NCBI RefSeq assembly: GCF_000312425.1
Contig: NZ_HE997181.1
Coordinates: forward strand, 654,002 to 718,001
DNA: 64,000 nt
Reading direction: 5' to 3'
Origin: Reyranella massiliensis 521
GTDB taxonomy: Bacteria > Pseudomonadota > Alphaproteobacteria > Reyranellales > Reyranellaceae
The position numbers were made by a program, and so were the translations under genes. Shown here one piece after another: positions 57,144 through 64,000 of this stretch (positions within the stretch are counted from its first letter, which is position 1; every line of letters starts with the position of its first letter). Under the pieces are notes generated by a model. The model saw nothing but the letters and a program-made list of their open reading frames with translations, did no database searches and was not told where the DNA came from.

Positions 57144-57991
57144 CGGGCCATGCTCCCCTGGCCCAGGGCCTGCATCGATTCAGCCCGCAGGTACGACCAG
57201 AGGCGGGCGGTGACAGCGCCGAAATCCGGGCGCTCGGCCAGTCGCGAATCACGCTCGCGCGGCCAGCCGGTCTCGACGATCTCGATGAAGCGGCCAGGCC
57301 GTGCCGACATCACACCGATGCGGTCCGAAAGCAGGTTGGCCTCGTCGAGCGCATGGGTAATCAGCAATACCGTGGCGGAGGTCTCGCGCCACAGGCGCAG
57401 CAATTCGTCGCCCATCAACAGGCGGGTCTGTTGGTCGAGCGCGCCGAACGGTTCGTCGAGTAGGATCAGGCGCGGCTGCAGCACCAGGGTGCGCGCGATG
57501 CAGACTCTCTGGCGCATGCCGCCCGACAGTTGGCTGGGATAGGCCCGCCGGAAATCGCGCAGGCCCATGAAGCCGATCGCGAAGTCGACGCGCCGTTTGG
57601 TTTCCGTGCCGTCGACACCGGAACGGCGCAGGCCGAAGGACACGTTGTCTTCGACAGTCAGCCAAGGGAAGCTTGCATCTTCCTGGAACACGACGCCGAC
57701 ACCGTCCGGTACTTCGCCGCGCACTGGCTTGCCCTCGAACTCCACCGTGCCGGCCGACGGTACCGCGAGGCCCGACAGCACGTCGAGGAGTGTCGACTTT
57801 CCGCAGCCCGACGGTCCGACCACGCTGAAAAATTCGCCCGCCCGCAGGTCCAGCGAGATCGGACCCAGCGCATGTACTTCACCATGTCCGGCGCGGGGCG
57901 GGTAGATGCGCGTTACGCCCTCGAGCCGCGCATGGATGTCCGGCTGTGCCGCCGTCGCGACGGCGGTCAGCCGCGTGGCGCCGGTCTTCAT
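57140..57991 (-). CDS. ABC importer ATP-binding protein (NitT/TauT type)
   Basis: A 283-residue ATPase with Walker A GPSGCGKSTLLD, Q-loop FQEDASFPWLTVEDN, signature LSGGMRQRVCIAR, Walker B LILLDEPFGALD and switch His in LLITHALDEA. It powers the importer formed with the two permeases. ATG 57991 overlaps the stop of the binding-protein gene; the long in-frame extension upstream lies inside that gene and is rejected. Confidence 0.94.
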   Translation of the reverse strand: MKTGATRLTAVATAAQPDIHARLEGVTRIYPPRAGHGEVHALGPISLDLRAGEFFSVVGPSGCGKSTLLDVLSGLAVPSAGTVEFEGKPVRGEVPDGVGVVFQEDASFPWLTVEDNVSFGLRRSGVDGTETKRRVDFAIGFMGLRDFRRAYPSQLSGGMRQRVCIARTLVLQPRLILLDEPFGALDQQTRLLMGDELLRLWRETSATVLLITHALDEANLLSDRIGVMSARPGRFIEIVETGWPRERDSRLAERPDFGAVTARLWSYLRAESMQALGQGSMAR

Positions 57992-58974
57992 TGAGTCTTG
58001 GCCGACGGCGGGGCGAAGCTGTCGTTGGTCGCGGCCTTCCAGTCCACCGGAAGCTGTAGCGCGCCGACCGATCCCAGGGCTTCGGCCATGGCCTCCATCA
58101 GAGGCTGCTTGAGGTCGCCGCGGCCCCACCAGGTCGGGTTCATCTTGAGCACATTCCCGATGGCACTGGTGGCGACATCGGGCGGCAAGTTGTAGGCCTT
58201 GGCGACGATCGCGGCGGCTTCCTTGGGGTTGGCATAGAGGAACTCCACACCCTTGCGACGCGCCTCGATGACCGCCTTCAGCTTTGGCCCCTGCTTGGCG
58301 ATGGCCTCGTCGGTCGCGATACCCACCGTCTGGGCATAAGCGGGCAGCCTTTCGTCCAGCCACGGCAGGATCTTGTACTTCACGCCGGCCTTCTCCTTCT
58401 GGGAGTAGATCGGCTCGGGGATGATCGCTACGTCGATCTTGTTGTGCTCGAGCGCAGTGAGCCCTGCGCCGAAGTCGCCGATCGCCACCATCTTCACATC
58501 GGTCGCGGGCACATTCCACGACTTGAGGACGGCGAGCGTAATGCTCTCGCTCACCGACTTCGGCCGGGAGTAGACGAAGCGCTTACCCTTGAGATCCTCG
58601 GGCTTGTCGATCTTCTCGCCGGGGCGCGTGACCCAGAAGCTGCTGCGGCCGTCGGTTCCGCCGCTGATGATCTTGATGTTGAAGCCTTCCTTGATGGCGC
58701 TCAACGCCGCGGGCAGGGCAACCTCGGCGAACAGCGTCTCGCCCGCCATCATGTTGCGCACGGAAGTGCCGCCGCCCTTGGAGGTCAGGATGCCGGTGAT
58801 GTCCACGCCGGCCTCCTTGAAGTAGCCCTTCTCCATCGCGATGGCGTAGGGCACGCCGTACAACAGGGAGCCGTAATGGGTAACGACGATGTCTTCGGCC
58901 CGGGCGGCCGACAGTGAAGCAAAGCTCAGGCAGGCGAGCGCAAACCCGCGGACAGCAGTCTTGAGACGCTTCAT
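57988..58974 (-). CDS. ABC importer substrate-binding protein (NitT/TauT type)
   Basis: A 328-residue periplasmic protein with a signal peptide (to about residue 26, ARAED). It has an NMT1/SsuA-like fold: GVPYAIAMEKGYFKEAGVDI, RNMMAGETLFAEVALPAAL, LKGKRFVYSRPKSVSES and DVAIIPEPIYSQ. It captures the ligand for the importer. Members bind sulfonates, taurine, nitrate, thiamine precursors or aromatic acids, so sequence alone does not reveal the substrate. First gene of an eight-gene operon running to 51900. Confidence 0.92.
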   Translation of the reverse strand: MKRLKTAVRGFALACLSFASLSAARAEDIVVTHYGSLLYGVPYAIAMEKGYFKEAGVDITGILTSKGGGTSVRNMMAGETLFAEVALPAALSAIKEGFNIKIISGGTDGRSSFWVTRPGEKIDKPEDLKGKRFVYSRPKSVSESITLAVLKSWNVPATDVKMVAIGDFGAGLTALEHNKIDVAIIPEPIYSQKEKAGVKYKILPWLDERLPAYAQTVGIATDEAIAKQGPKLKAVIEARRKGVEFLYANPKEAAAIVAKAYNLPPDVATSAIGNVLKMNPTWWGRGDLKQPLMEAMAEALGSVGALQLPVDWKAATNDSFAPPSAKTQ

Positions 58975-59207
58975 CGTTCCCTCCCGGGGCTATGGTGACT
59001 GACGCTTCTGCGTCTGATCTTGTATTGTTATGACATTAGGACATTAAGATTTGGCGAGTCAAACTAGGGCGACGAGCTTGGTTTCTCCAGGCAGAGACTG
59101 CTCTGCCGACCGGCGAATTCTGGCGAAGGCAGGTGAGATATTCGGGATTGCCGGCCGCCGTCGCATGATCGGACGGCGGCGCGTGTCATGGCGGCAATGC
59201 GAAGTGG

Positions 59208-60263
59208 CTAAGACCGCGCTTCGAGAATCATGTTGAACGGCGTCTCCGTAGCGCGGCGAACTTTGCCGAATCCCGCGCCACCCATGATTTCCCTGAGCCT
59301 CGCCTCTCCGGCCTGTGCACCCAGCGCCGCTCCGACCTCCTGCGACAGCGATGTCGGCACGCAGATCATGGTCGAGCCGGCATAGAAGAGACGTCCGACC
59401 GGATTGATGTTGTCCTCGAGCCGATCCCGCGCCATGGGCTCGACAACCATCCAGGTGCCATCCGGCTTCAACGACCCTCGAATGTGCGCGGCGGCCCCTG
59501 CCGGATCGCCCATGTCGTGCAGGCAATCGAAGCAGGTCACCAGGTCGAAGTCCTTGCCAGGATACTCCTTGGCCTTTGCGACCTCGAAGCGTGTGTTGGC
59601 GGCCACATCGTGAGAGCGCGCATGAGCTTCTGCCGCCGCAATCGAAGCCGGATGGAAGTCGTAGCCGACAAATGTCGATTTCGGGAATGCCTTGGCCATG
59701 AGCACGGTCGACCAGCCGTGACCGCAGCCGACATCGGCCACCGTCGCGCCGCGCTCCAGTTTGGCGACGACACCATCCAGAGCAGGCAACCAGCTTTGGA
59801 TCAGATTGTTCTGATAACCAGGTCGAAAGAAGCGCGCGACGGCACAGAACATGCATCCAGCCTGGTCGCCCCAGGCCACGCCGCCGCCTGACTTGAAAGC
59901 TGCCTGTACCTTTGCCTGGTTCTCCATCAGAGCGACCATGAGATCGAAGCCGCCCATCATGTAGACTGGGCTGTCCTCGATCGCGAACACCATCGCCTGT
60001 TCGGGCGGCAAGGCAAACTTGCTCGTCAAGGGATCGTAGCTCAGATAGTGCGACGCAGCCTGGTGCGACAGCCACTCGCGCAAGTAGCGCTCGTTCACTG
60101 AGGCATCCTTGGCCAGCTCGGCGCAGGTCATCGGCCCCTTCGCTTGCAGTGCCTTGTAGAGGCCCAGCCCGTCGCCGATGCGCACCATGGCGATGCTGGC
60201 TGCGCCGCCGAGGTCTCCCAGCATCTGTCCGATGAATTCGTTGAGTTTGCTTTCGTCCACCAT
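59208..60263 (-). CDS. Class I SAM methyltransferase with N-terminal winged helix
   Basis: A 351-residue protein. Residues ~20-95 form a winged-helix dimerisation domain (GLYKALQAKGPMTCAELAKD, ERYLREWLSHQAASHYL). Residues ~165-300 form the SAM-binding fold (ATVADVGCGHGWSTVLMAKA, motif I; FVGYDFHPASI; FDLVTCFDCLHDMGDP; GTWMVVEPMA). This layout matches Rv2258c-like methyltransferases of unknown substrate. ATG 60263 has GGAGGAAG upstream, deciding against a longer ORF. It is probably monocistronic. Confidence 0.85.
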   Translation of the reverse strand: MVDESKLNEFIGQMLGDLGGAASIAMVRIGDGLGLYKALQAKGPMTCAELAKDASVNERYLREWLSHQAASHYLSYDPLTSKFALPPEQAMVFAIEDSPVYMMGGFDLMVALMENQAKVQAAFKSGGGVAWGDQAGCMFCAVARFFRPGYQNNLIQSWLPALDGVVAKLERGATVADVGCGHGWSTVLMAKAFPKSTFVGYDFHPASIAAAEAHARSHDVAANTRFEVAKAKEYPGKDFDLVTCFDCLHDMGDPAGAAAHIRGSLKPDGTWMVVEPMARDRLEDNINPVGRLFYAGSTMICVPTSLSQEVGAALGAQAGEARLREIMGGAGFGKVRRATETPFNMILEARS

Positions 60264-60654
60264 TGCTTCCTCCTTCGATGACGGTCCGGAGCGGCTACGC
60301 GGCAAGGACCCGTAAACTGCGAACGCGATTAGAGGACGATCCGCCGGAGGCACGTCGAACGATGCAGGAAGGACTGAACACCCCGGTCGGGGGCAAAGCG
60401 GTACGGTTCCAACGGAAGCGACAGGAAGCCCGGTCAACGTGAAGGTGGTCCGCAAGCCTGAGGCGGTTGCCGGCCAGCCGATCTGATCCGGGAAACGCGA
60501 ACAACATTGATGCGGAAAACTGGAGATACGCGGGAAGAGAACTCGACCGCTTGTCCCGATGGAATTAGGGCACCAGTCCCCAGCTTTGACAACAGCAGAG
60601 TAGGAAAGGTGTCGGCGACCCGTCTCTCTGCCGCGGCAGTCAGGTCCGCTCAGA
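60264..60654. other. Intergenic stretch without a recognised feature
   Basis: About 390 bp upstream of the methyltransferase gene. Small ORFs on both strands lack codon and domain support. No consensus promoter, repeat or RNA gene was recognised. Confidence 0.4.
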
Positions 60655-61056
60655 TCAAACGCGTGGTTTTTCGTCGGCGGATGGCGTGCGGACGAGACTG
60701 TCGATCCATTGCTGCGCCGGCTCGAATTCATTGAACAAGCGCATCGGCCGCTCTGCAGTCGCCATGATGCCGAGCAGCCGCGCGACCGAATCGGATTGTC
60801 GCCGGGGCATTACCACAGCAACAGGACCTGGCACGGACTGGCCGTGTTGCATCCGCATGCGTACGCCGAGTTCCATGGCCTCGGCCGGTGTGAGTTCGGT
60901 AAAGGCCTGCGAAAGGTCGAGCAGCTGGCGGTAAGTGAGGGCATTTGCTCCCGCGACGGCCGCCAGATAGTCCCATACTTCAGCAAATGTGAACTCACCC
61001 TCGCCACTAACGATGATCAGTTTCTTTCTTGAGTCGATTACCCAGTCGAAGGCCAT
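60655..61056 (-). CDS. STAS/SpoIIAA-like small protein
   Basis: A 133-residue protein from ATG 61056, or 169 residues from ATG 61164. It has a layout like SpoIIAA/STAS-type proteins: FDWVIDSRKKLIIVSGEGEF, YRQLLDLSQAFTEL and GPVAVVMPRRQSDSVARLL. Function unknown. Neither start has a good binding site; 61056 begins the recognisable fold. The 3' end of the dpaL gene lies upstream on the same strand. Confidence 0.55.
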   Translation of the reverse strand: MAFDWVIDSRKKLIIVSGEGEFTFAEVWDYLAAVAGANALTYRQLLDLSQAFTELTPAEAMELGVRMRMQHGQSVPGPVAVVMPRRQSDSVARLLGIMATAERPMRLFNEFEPAQQWIDSLVRTPSADEKPRV

Positions 61057-61234
61057 GAGCGAGGGGAGCGCGTATTTGAAAACGGGGCGTTCGTACTGCC
61101 AGCGTGGTCTACCCCAGGCCAGCGGAAACCGTTCCAAAACGGGTAGAATGCCAACCGCCGTCATTGCGAAATTATGATCGAGATGCGCGCCGCACGTGGT
61201 CTCTGCCGCCGGGCTCAAAGCCGCGATCGCCAGA

Positions 61235-62440
61235 TCATCCTGTCTGGCCGCTCGAAGGTCGAAGCGTAGCCGGGTCCAGCCCGACGAGCTCGGTATAGCG
61301 CACTGGATCCGTTGCTCCCTCGGTGTTGATGACGAGGACACGCGACGAACGATCGAGCGCCAGTTTCGCGCCGATATCGGCCGTCGTGGCGGCTCGCATC
61401 AGGCCGGCGAGGCCCGCGACGCCGCTCTCGCCGCCCACGATGGCGGGATCTTGCGCCACCGGGCGCGCGAGGCGATTCATCGCTGCAATTGCCTCGTCCT
61501 CGTCGACAGTCATGAATGCGTCGGCGGCGCGTGCCAGTATGCGCCAGGCTACCCGCGACGGCTCGTAGCATTCGAGCATCGCCATCACCGTCGGCTCGCC
61601 ATGCGCGACCTTTACGATGTGACCGGCCTTTGCGGTCTCGAGAAGGCAAGCGGCGCGCGCGGGTTCGACCACGACGAATAGAGGTCGTCTATCGCCAAGG
61701 ACCAGAGCGAGATGGCCTGCGACGGCGGCCGCGATGCCGCCAACCCCGGCCTGCACGAAGACATGCGTCGGCGGCTCGGCAAGCTGGCGCAGCGCTTCGT
61801 GGCCGATCGCTGTGTAGCCCTGCATGACCAGCAAAGGGATGCGCTCGTAGCCCGGCCAGGACGTATCGGACACGATCGTCCAGCTTTTCTCGCCGGCGAC
61901 GCGCGCCGCTTCGACCACCGAGTCGTCGTAGGTGCCATCCACGCGAACCATCTCGGCGCCGAAGCGGGCGATTGCGGCGACGCGCTGGTCGCTGACACCG
62001 CCATGGACGAAGATCACCGAACGTGCGCCCACGAGCGCGGCGCCTTGCGCGACCGAACGGCCATGGTTGCCGTCGGTGGCGCAGGCAAAGGTCATGGTGG
62101 CCGCAATGGCTTTGACGGCTGCGTCATGCAGCTCGCCGACGTCGATCGTGCGTCCCAACCGGCGCGACGACTCTTCGAGGACCAGACGGATGACGGCGTA
62201 GGACCCGCCGAGCGCCTTGAAGCTGCCAAGGCCAAGGCGGTAGCCCTCATCCTTGATGTGGAGTTCGGCGAGACCGAGTTCCGCAGCGAGGCCGGGCAGC
62301 GTTTGCAGCGGGGTTTCGGTGTGATTGTCCCGATGGCCGAGGAAGCGGTCGACTTCGCGGGCGGCCGCAATTCCCAGGGTTTCCGCATCGATGGAAGCGA
62401 GCCGGGTTCGATAGTCAGGATGGCGATTGACGAGGAACAT
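61235..62440 (-). CDS. dpaL: Diaminopropionate ammonia-lyase
   Basis: A 401-residue fold-type II PLP enzyme. The PLP Lys lies in LGSFKALGGSYAV, with CATDGNHGRSVAQGAALVG (substrate loop), FVQAGVGGIAAAVAGHLAL (phosphate-binding Gly loop) and VINTEGATDP near the C-terminus. It converts 2,3-diaminopropionate to pyruvate and ammonia; related enzymes act on serine or threonine. ATG 62440 is inferred from the conserved start (FLVNRHPDYRT). It is divergent from an Lrp-type regulator, which probably controls it. Confidence 0.88.
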   Translation of the reverse strand: MFLVNRHPDYRTRLASIDAETLGIAAAREVDRFLGHRDNHTETPLQTLPGLAAELGLAELHIKDEGYRLGLGSFKALGGSYAVIRLVLEESSRRLGRTIDVGELHDAAVKAIAATMTFACATDGNHGRSVAQGAALVGARSVIFVHGGVSDQRVAAIARFGAEMVRVDGTYDDSVVEAARVAGEKSWTIVSDTSWPGYERIPLLVMQGYTAIGHEALRQLAEPPTHVFVQAGVGGIAAAVAGHLALVLGDRRPLFVVVEPARAACLLETAKAGHIVKVAHGEPTVMAMLECYEPSRVAWRILARAADAFMTVDEDEAIAAMNRLARPVAQDPAIVGGESGVAGLAGLMRAATTADIGAKLALDRSSRVLVINTEGATDPVRYTELVGLDPATLRPSSGQTG

Positions 62441-62542
62441 GACACTCCGCACATGGCCGAATGGTGTAAGTCTATTGCTCGAGATGCGAAAGAAGCGCTG
62501 TATTCTGGCCATCCGATTGCAAGTTTGGTTCGCCAGGAGCGG

Positions 62543-63034
62543 ATGTTGACCCTGCCACCCTCCAACGCTGTTTCGCTCGACCGCTTCGATCTCGCCATCA
62601 TCGCCGTTCTGCAGAAGAACAATACGACGTCGCAGCGCGTCATAGGCGAGGCGGTGAATCTGTCGGCGCCGGCCGTGCAGCGGCGCATCAAGCGTCTGGA
62701 GGAGGCAGGCGTGATCCAGGCCCATGTCGCGGTGATCGATCCGGCGATGGTTGGCCACCCCATCACCATCTTTGTCGAGGTCGAGATGGAGAGCGAACGC
62801 GCGGATCTCATTGATGCAGCGAAGCGTGAGTTCACCGCCGCCCCGGAAGTGCAGCAATGCTACTACGTGACAGGCGAGGCAGACTTCATCCTCATCATGC
62901 TGGTGCCGACGATGGCAGCCTACGAGGCCGCCACACGGCGCCTGTTCTTCGGAAACAACAACGTCAAGCGGTTCCGGACCTTCGTTGCTATGGATCGCGT
63001 GAAGGTCGGGCTCACCGTTCCAATATCCGGCTGA
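62543..63034 (+). CDS. Lrp/AsnC-family regulator
   Basis: A 163-residue regulator with an N-terminal HTH (DLAIIAVLQKNNTTSQRVIG, SAPAVQRRIKRLEEAGVI) and the C-terminal RAM ligand-binding domain (QQCYYVTGEADFILIMLVPT). ATG 62543 follows AGGAGCGG. It is divergent from the diaminopropionate ammonia-lyase gene, with a 102-bp shared region in which I saw no clear palindrome. An amino-acid-responsive activator of that gene is the likely role. Confidence 0.9.
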   Translation: MLTLPPSNAVSLDRFDLAIIAVLQKNNTTSQRVIGEAVNLSAPAVQRRIKRLEEAGVIQAHVAVIDPAMVGHPITIFVEVEMESERADLIDAAKREFTAAPEVQQCYYVTGEADFILIMLVPTMAAYEAATRRLFFGNNNVKRFRTFVAMDRVKVGLTVPISG

Positions 63035-63060
63035 TGTTGGTCTCTATGTCAGCTGGCTCG

Positions 63061-64000
63061 TCACTCCGTACGGCCCAGCGTTTCGGACGGCCGCTCGCTG
63101 AAGCGCTTCTTGTAGGCGGCCGCGAAGTTTCCGAAATTGTGGTAGCCCCAGAGTGTTGCAATCTCCGATACGGTCGTGTTGCCTTTGGCATTCCGCAGCG
63201 CATTGCGCATCCCGATCAATCGACGCTCGCGGATGAACTCGCCAGGTGACATGCCGCGGAACTTGACGAACAAAGTATGAAGGTTGCGCACGCTCAGCCC
63301 GGCCTCGAGTGCGACTTCCTTGACCGACGGTGCTCGGACGGCATTCTCGATGACGAAGGCTTCGGCGGTCTTCAGCTTGAGGGGAATGGCCACATACTGC
63401 TGGTCCGTGTCGCGCAGCGTCGCCTGAGGTGCCAGCTCGTGACAGAAGATCAGATACAGATACTCGTCCAGTAGTGGGCCGGTGGCCTTTGCGTCGACTC
63501 CAGGCGAGGACGATGCGACAGCATGGTCCAGGGCGTAGGCAAGGTGTGTCCCCCATAGATTCGAGGGACCTGAGACGACCAGACCATGCTCGAGATACGG
63601 CTTGAGGCCCTCTTGGGGATCAGGCTTGTTCCGGAGCGAAAAGCGCTGTGCCGGCGGAATCGGAATAAATACCGATAGACCGGCGAAGTTTGCCGATAGG
63701 GAAAGCTTGAGTAACGGGCTCTTGTTGATCGCAAAGACGTAGTCGCCGGCCCGGGCCCGCGCGATGATCGAATTGTTTACCGAATAGGTCCGTTCCCCTC
63801 GGCTTGTGTAGTGGACGCCCAGATACTCCGAGTCGAGCGTGAACTCGGCAACGCCGCGACCATCGTAGGCGAAGTGGACAAACCTCACGCCGCCGGCCGC
63901 CAAGGCGCAGACCTCGCCTGTGAGGTCTGAAGTCCCATCCTGAGGCGTCAGAATGCGAGGTTCGCCAGGAACACCCTCGACGATGGTTTGTCGTCCTTGC
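63061..64000 (-). CDS. AraC-family regulator, 5' end beyond the window
   Basis: At least 312 codons, open to the right edge without a stop, so the true start lies outside; an internal TTG at 63903 is not needed. The N-terminal part resembles an AraC cupin-type sensor (VHYTSRGERTYSVNNSIIAR, GLSVFIPIPPAQRF). The C-terminal two-helix DNA-binding domain is complete (PSVKEVALEAGLSVRNLHTL, TVSEIATLWGYHNFGNFAAA). It ends 26 bp from the Lrp gene, which it faces convergently. Target unknown. Confidence 0.87.
   Translation of the reverse strand, partial: QGRQTIVEGVPGEPRILTPQDGTSDLTGEVCALAAGGVRFVHFAYDGRGVAEFTLDSEYLGVHYTSRGERTYSVNNSIIARARAGDYVFAINKSPLLKLSLSANFAGLSVFIPIPPAQRFSLRNKPDPQEGLKPYLEHGLVVSGPSNLWGTHLAYALDHAVASSSPGVDAKATGPLLDEYLYLIFCHELAPQATLRDTDQQYVAIPLKLKTAEAFVIENAVRAPSVKEVALEAGLSVRNLHTLFVKFRGMSPGEFIRERRLIGMRNALRNAKGNTTVSEIATLWGYHNFGNFAAAYKKRFSERPSETLGRTE

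Overview
The window is high-GC, densely packed DNA with many 4-nt stop/start overlaps. The gene content is that of an alphaproteobacterium: a fused NarK1-NarK2, narGHJI followed by a parvulin gene, an HvrA-type H-NS protein, small rhizobial-type stress proteins, and promoter patterns matching the alphaproteobacterial general-stress sigma factor EcfG. A rhizobial or Reyranella-like soil bacterium that can respire nitrate is a reasonable guess, but nothing here fixes the genus. No transposase, integrase, CRISPR array or intact tRNA was seen.

Layout. (1) 1-3674: XRE-cupin and LysR regulators beside two RidA-superfamily genes, one encoding three RidA domains in a row. (2) 4182-7260: a coupled trio of a propeller-like protein, a Sco-type protein and a cytochrome c fused to a binding-protein domain. 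(3) 7515-12417: accessory and stress genes (small ORF plus SET protein, umuC remnant, frameshifted DUF4142 gene, cysteine hydrolase, DUF421 and PRC-barrel proteins). (4) 12418-26283: a nitrate/NO block with nnrS, a Dnr/Nnr-type Crp/Fnr regulator, narK, narGHJI, a PPIase and three accessory genes. Three TTG-N8-CAA boxes sit 54-60 bp before the starts of nnrS, the regulator and narK, which suggests one regulon. (5) 26399-27631: a scar where a NarL-type response regulator and an HlyD-type adaptor, both missing their 5' parts, meet head to head. (6) 27741-34248: methyltransferase, sulfatase/TetR pair, M41-like protein, H-NS protein, MgtC/PRC pair and a GNAT-like protein.

(7) 34490-51631: a seven-gene alpha-glucan/trehalose operon (glgE, treS-maltokinase, glgB, glgX, treZ, malQ, treY) in which every junction is a 4-nt overlap. 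A perfect GGAAC-N16-CGTT element lies 60 bp upstream. It joins the GlgE route, TreS and the TreY-TreZ route, so glucan and trehalose can be interconverted, probably under general stress control. (8) 58974 down to 51900: an eight-gene minus-strand operon with a NitT/TauT-type ABC importer, a GntR/UTRA regulator, an isocitrate-lyase/PEP-mutase family lyase and a LeuC/LeuD-type hydratase. This looks like a catabolic unit for an imported, probably branched dicarboxylic acid. (9) 59208-64000: methyltransferase, STAS-like protein, diaminopropionate ammonia-lyase divergent from an Lrp regulator, and an AraC regulator that runs off the right edge.

Starts were chosen from ribosome binding sites, overlaps with the previous stop, and family length. 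Function calls are from protein motifs read by eye; no database search was possible.
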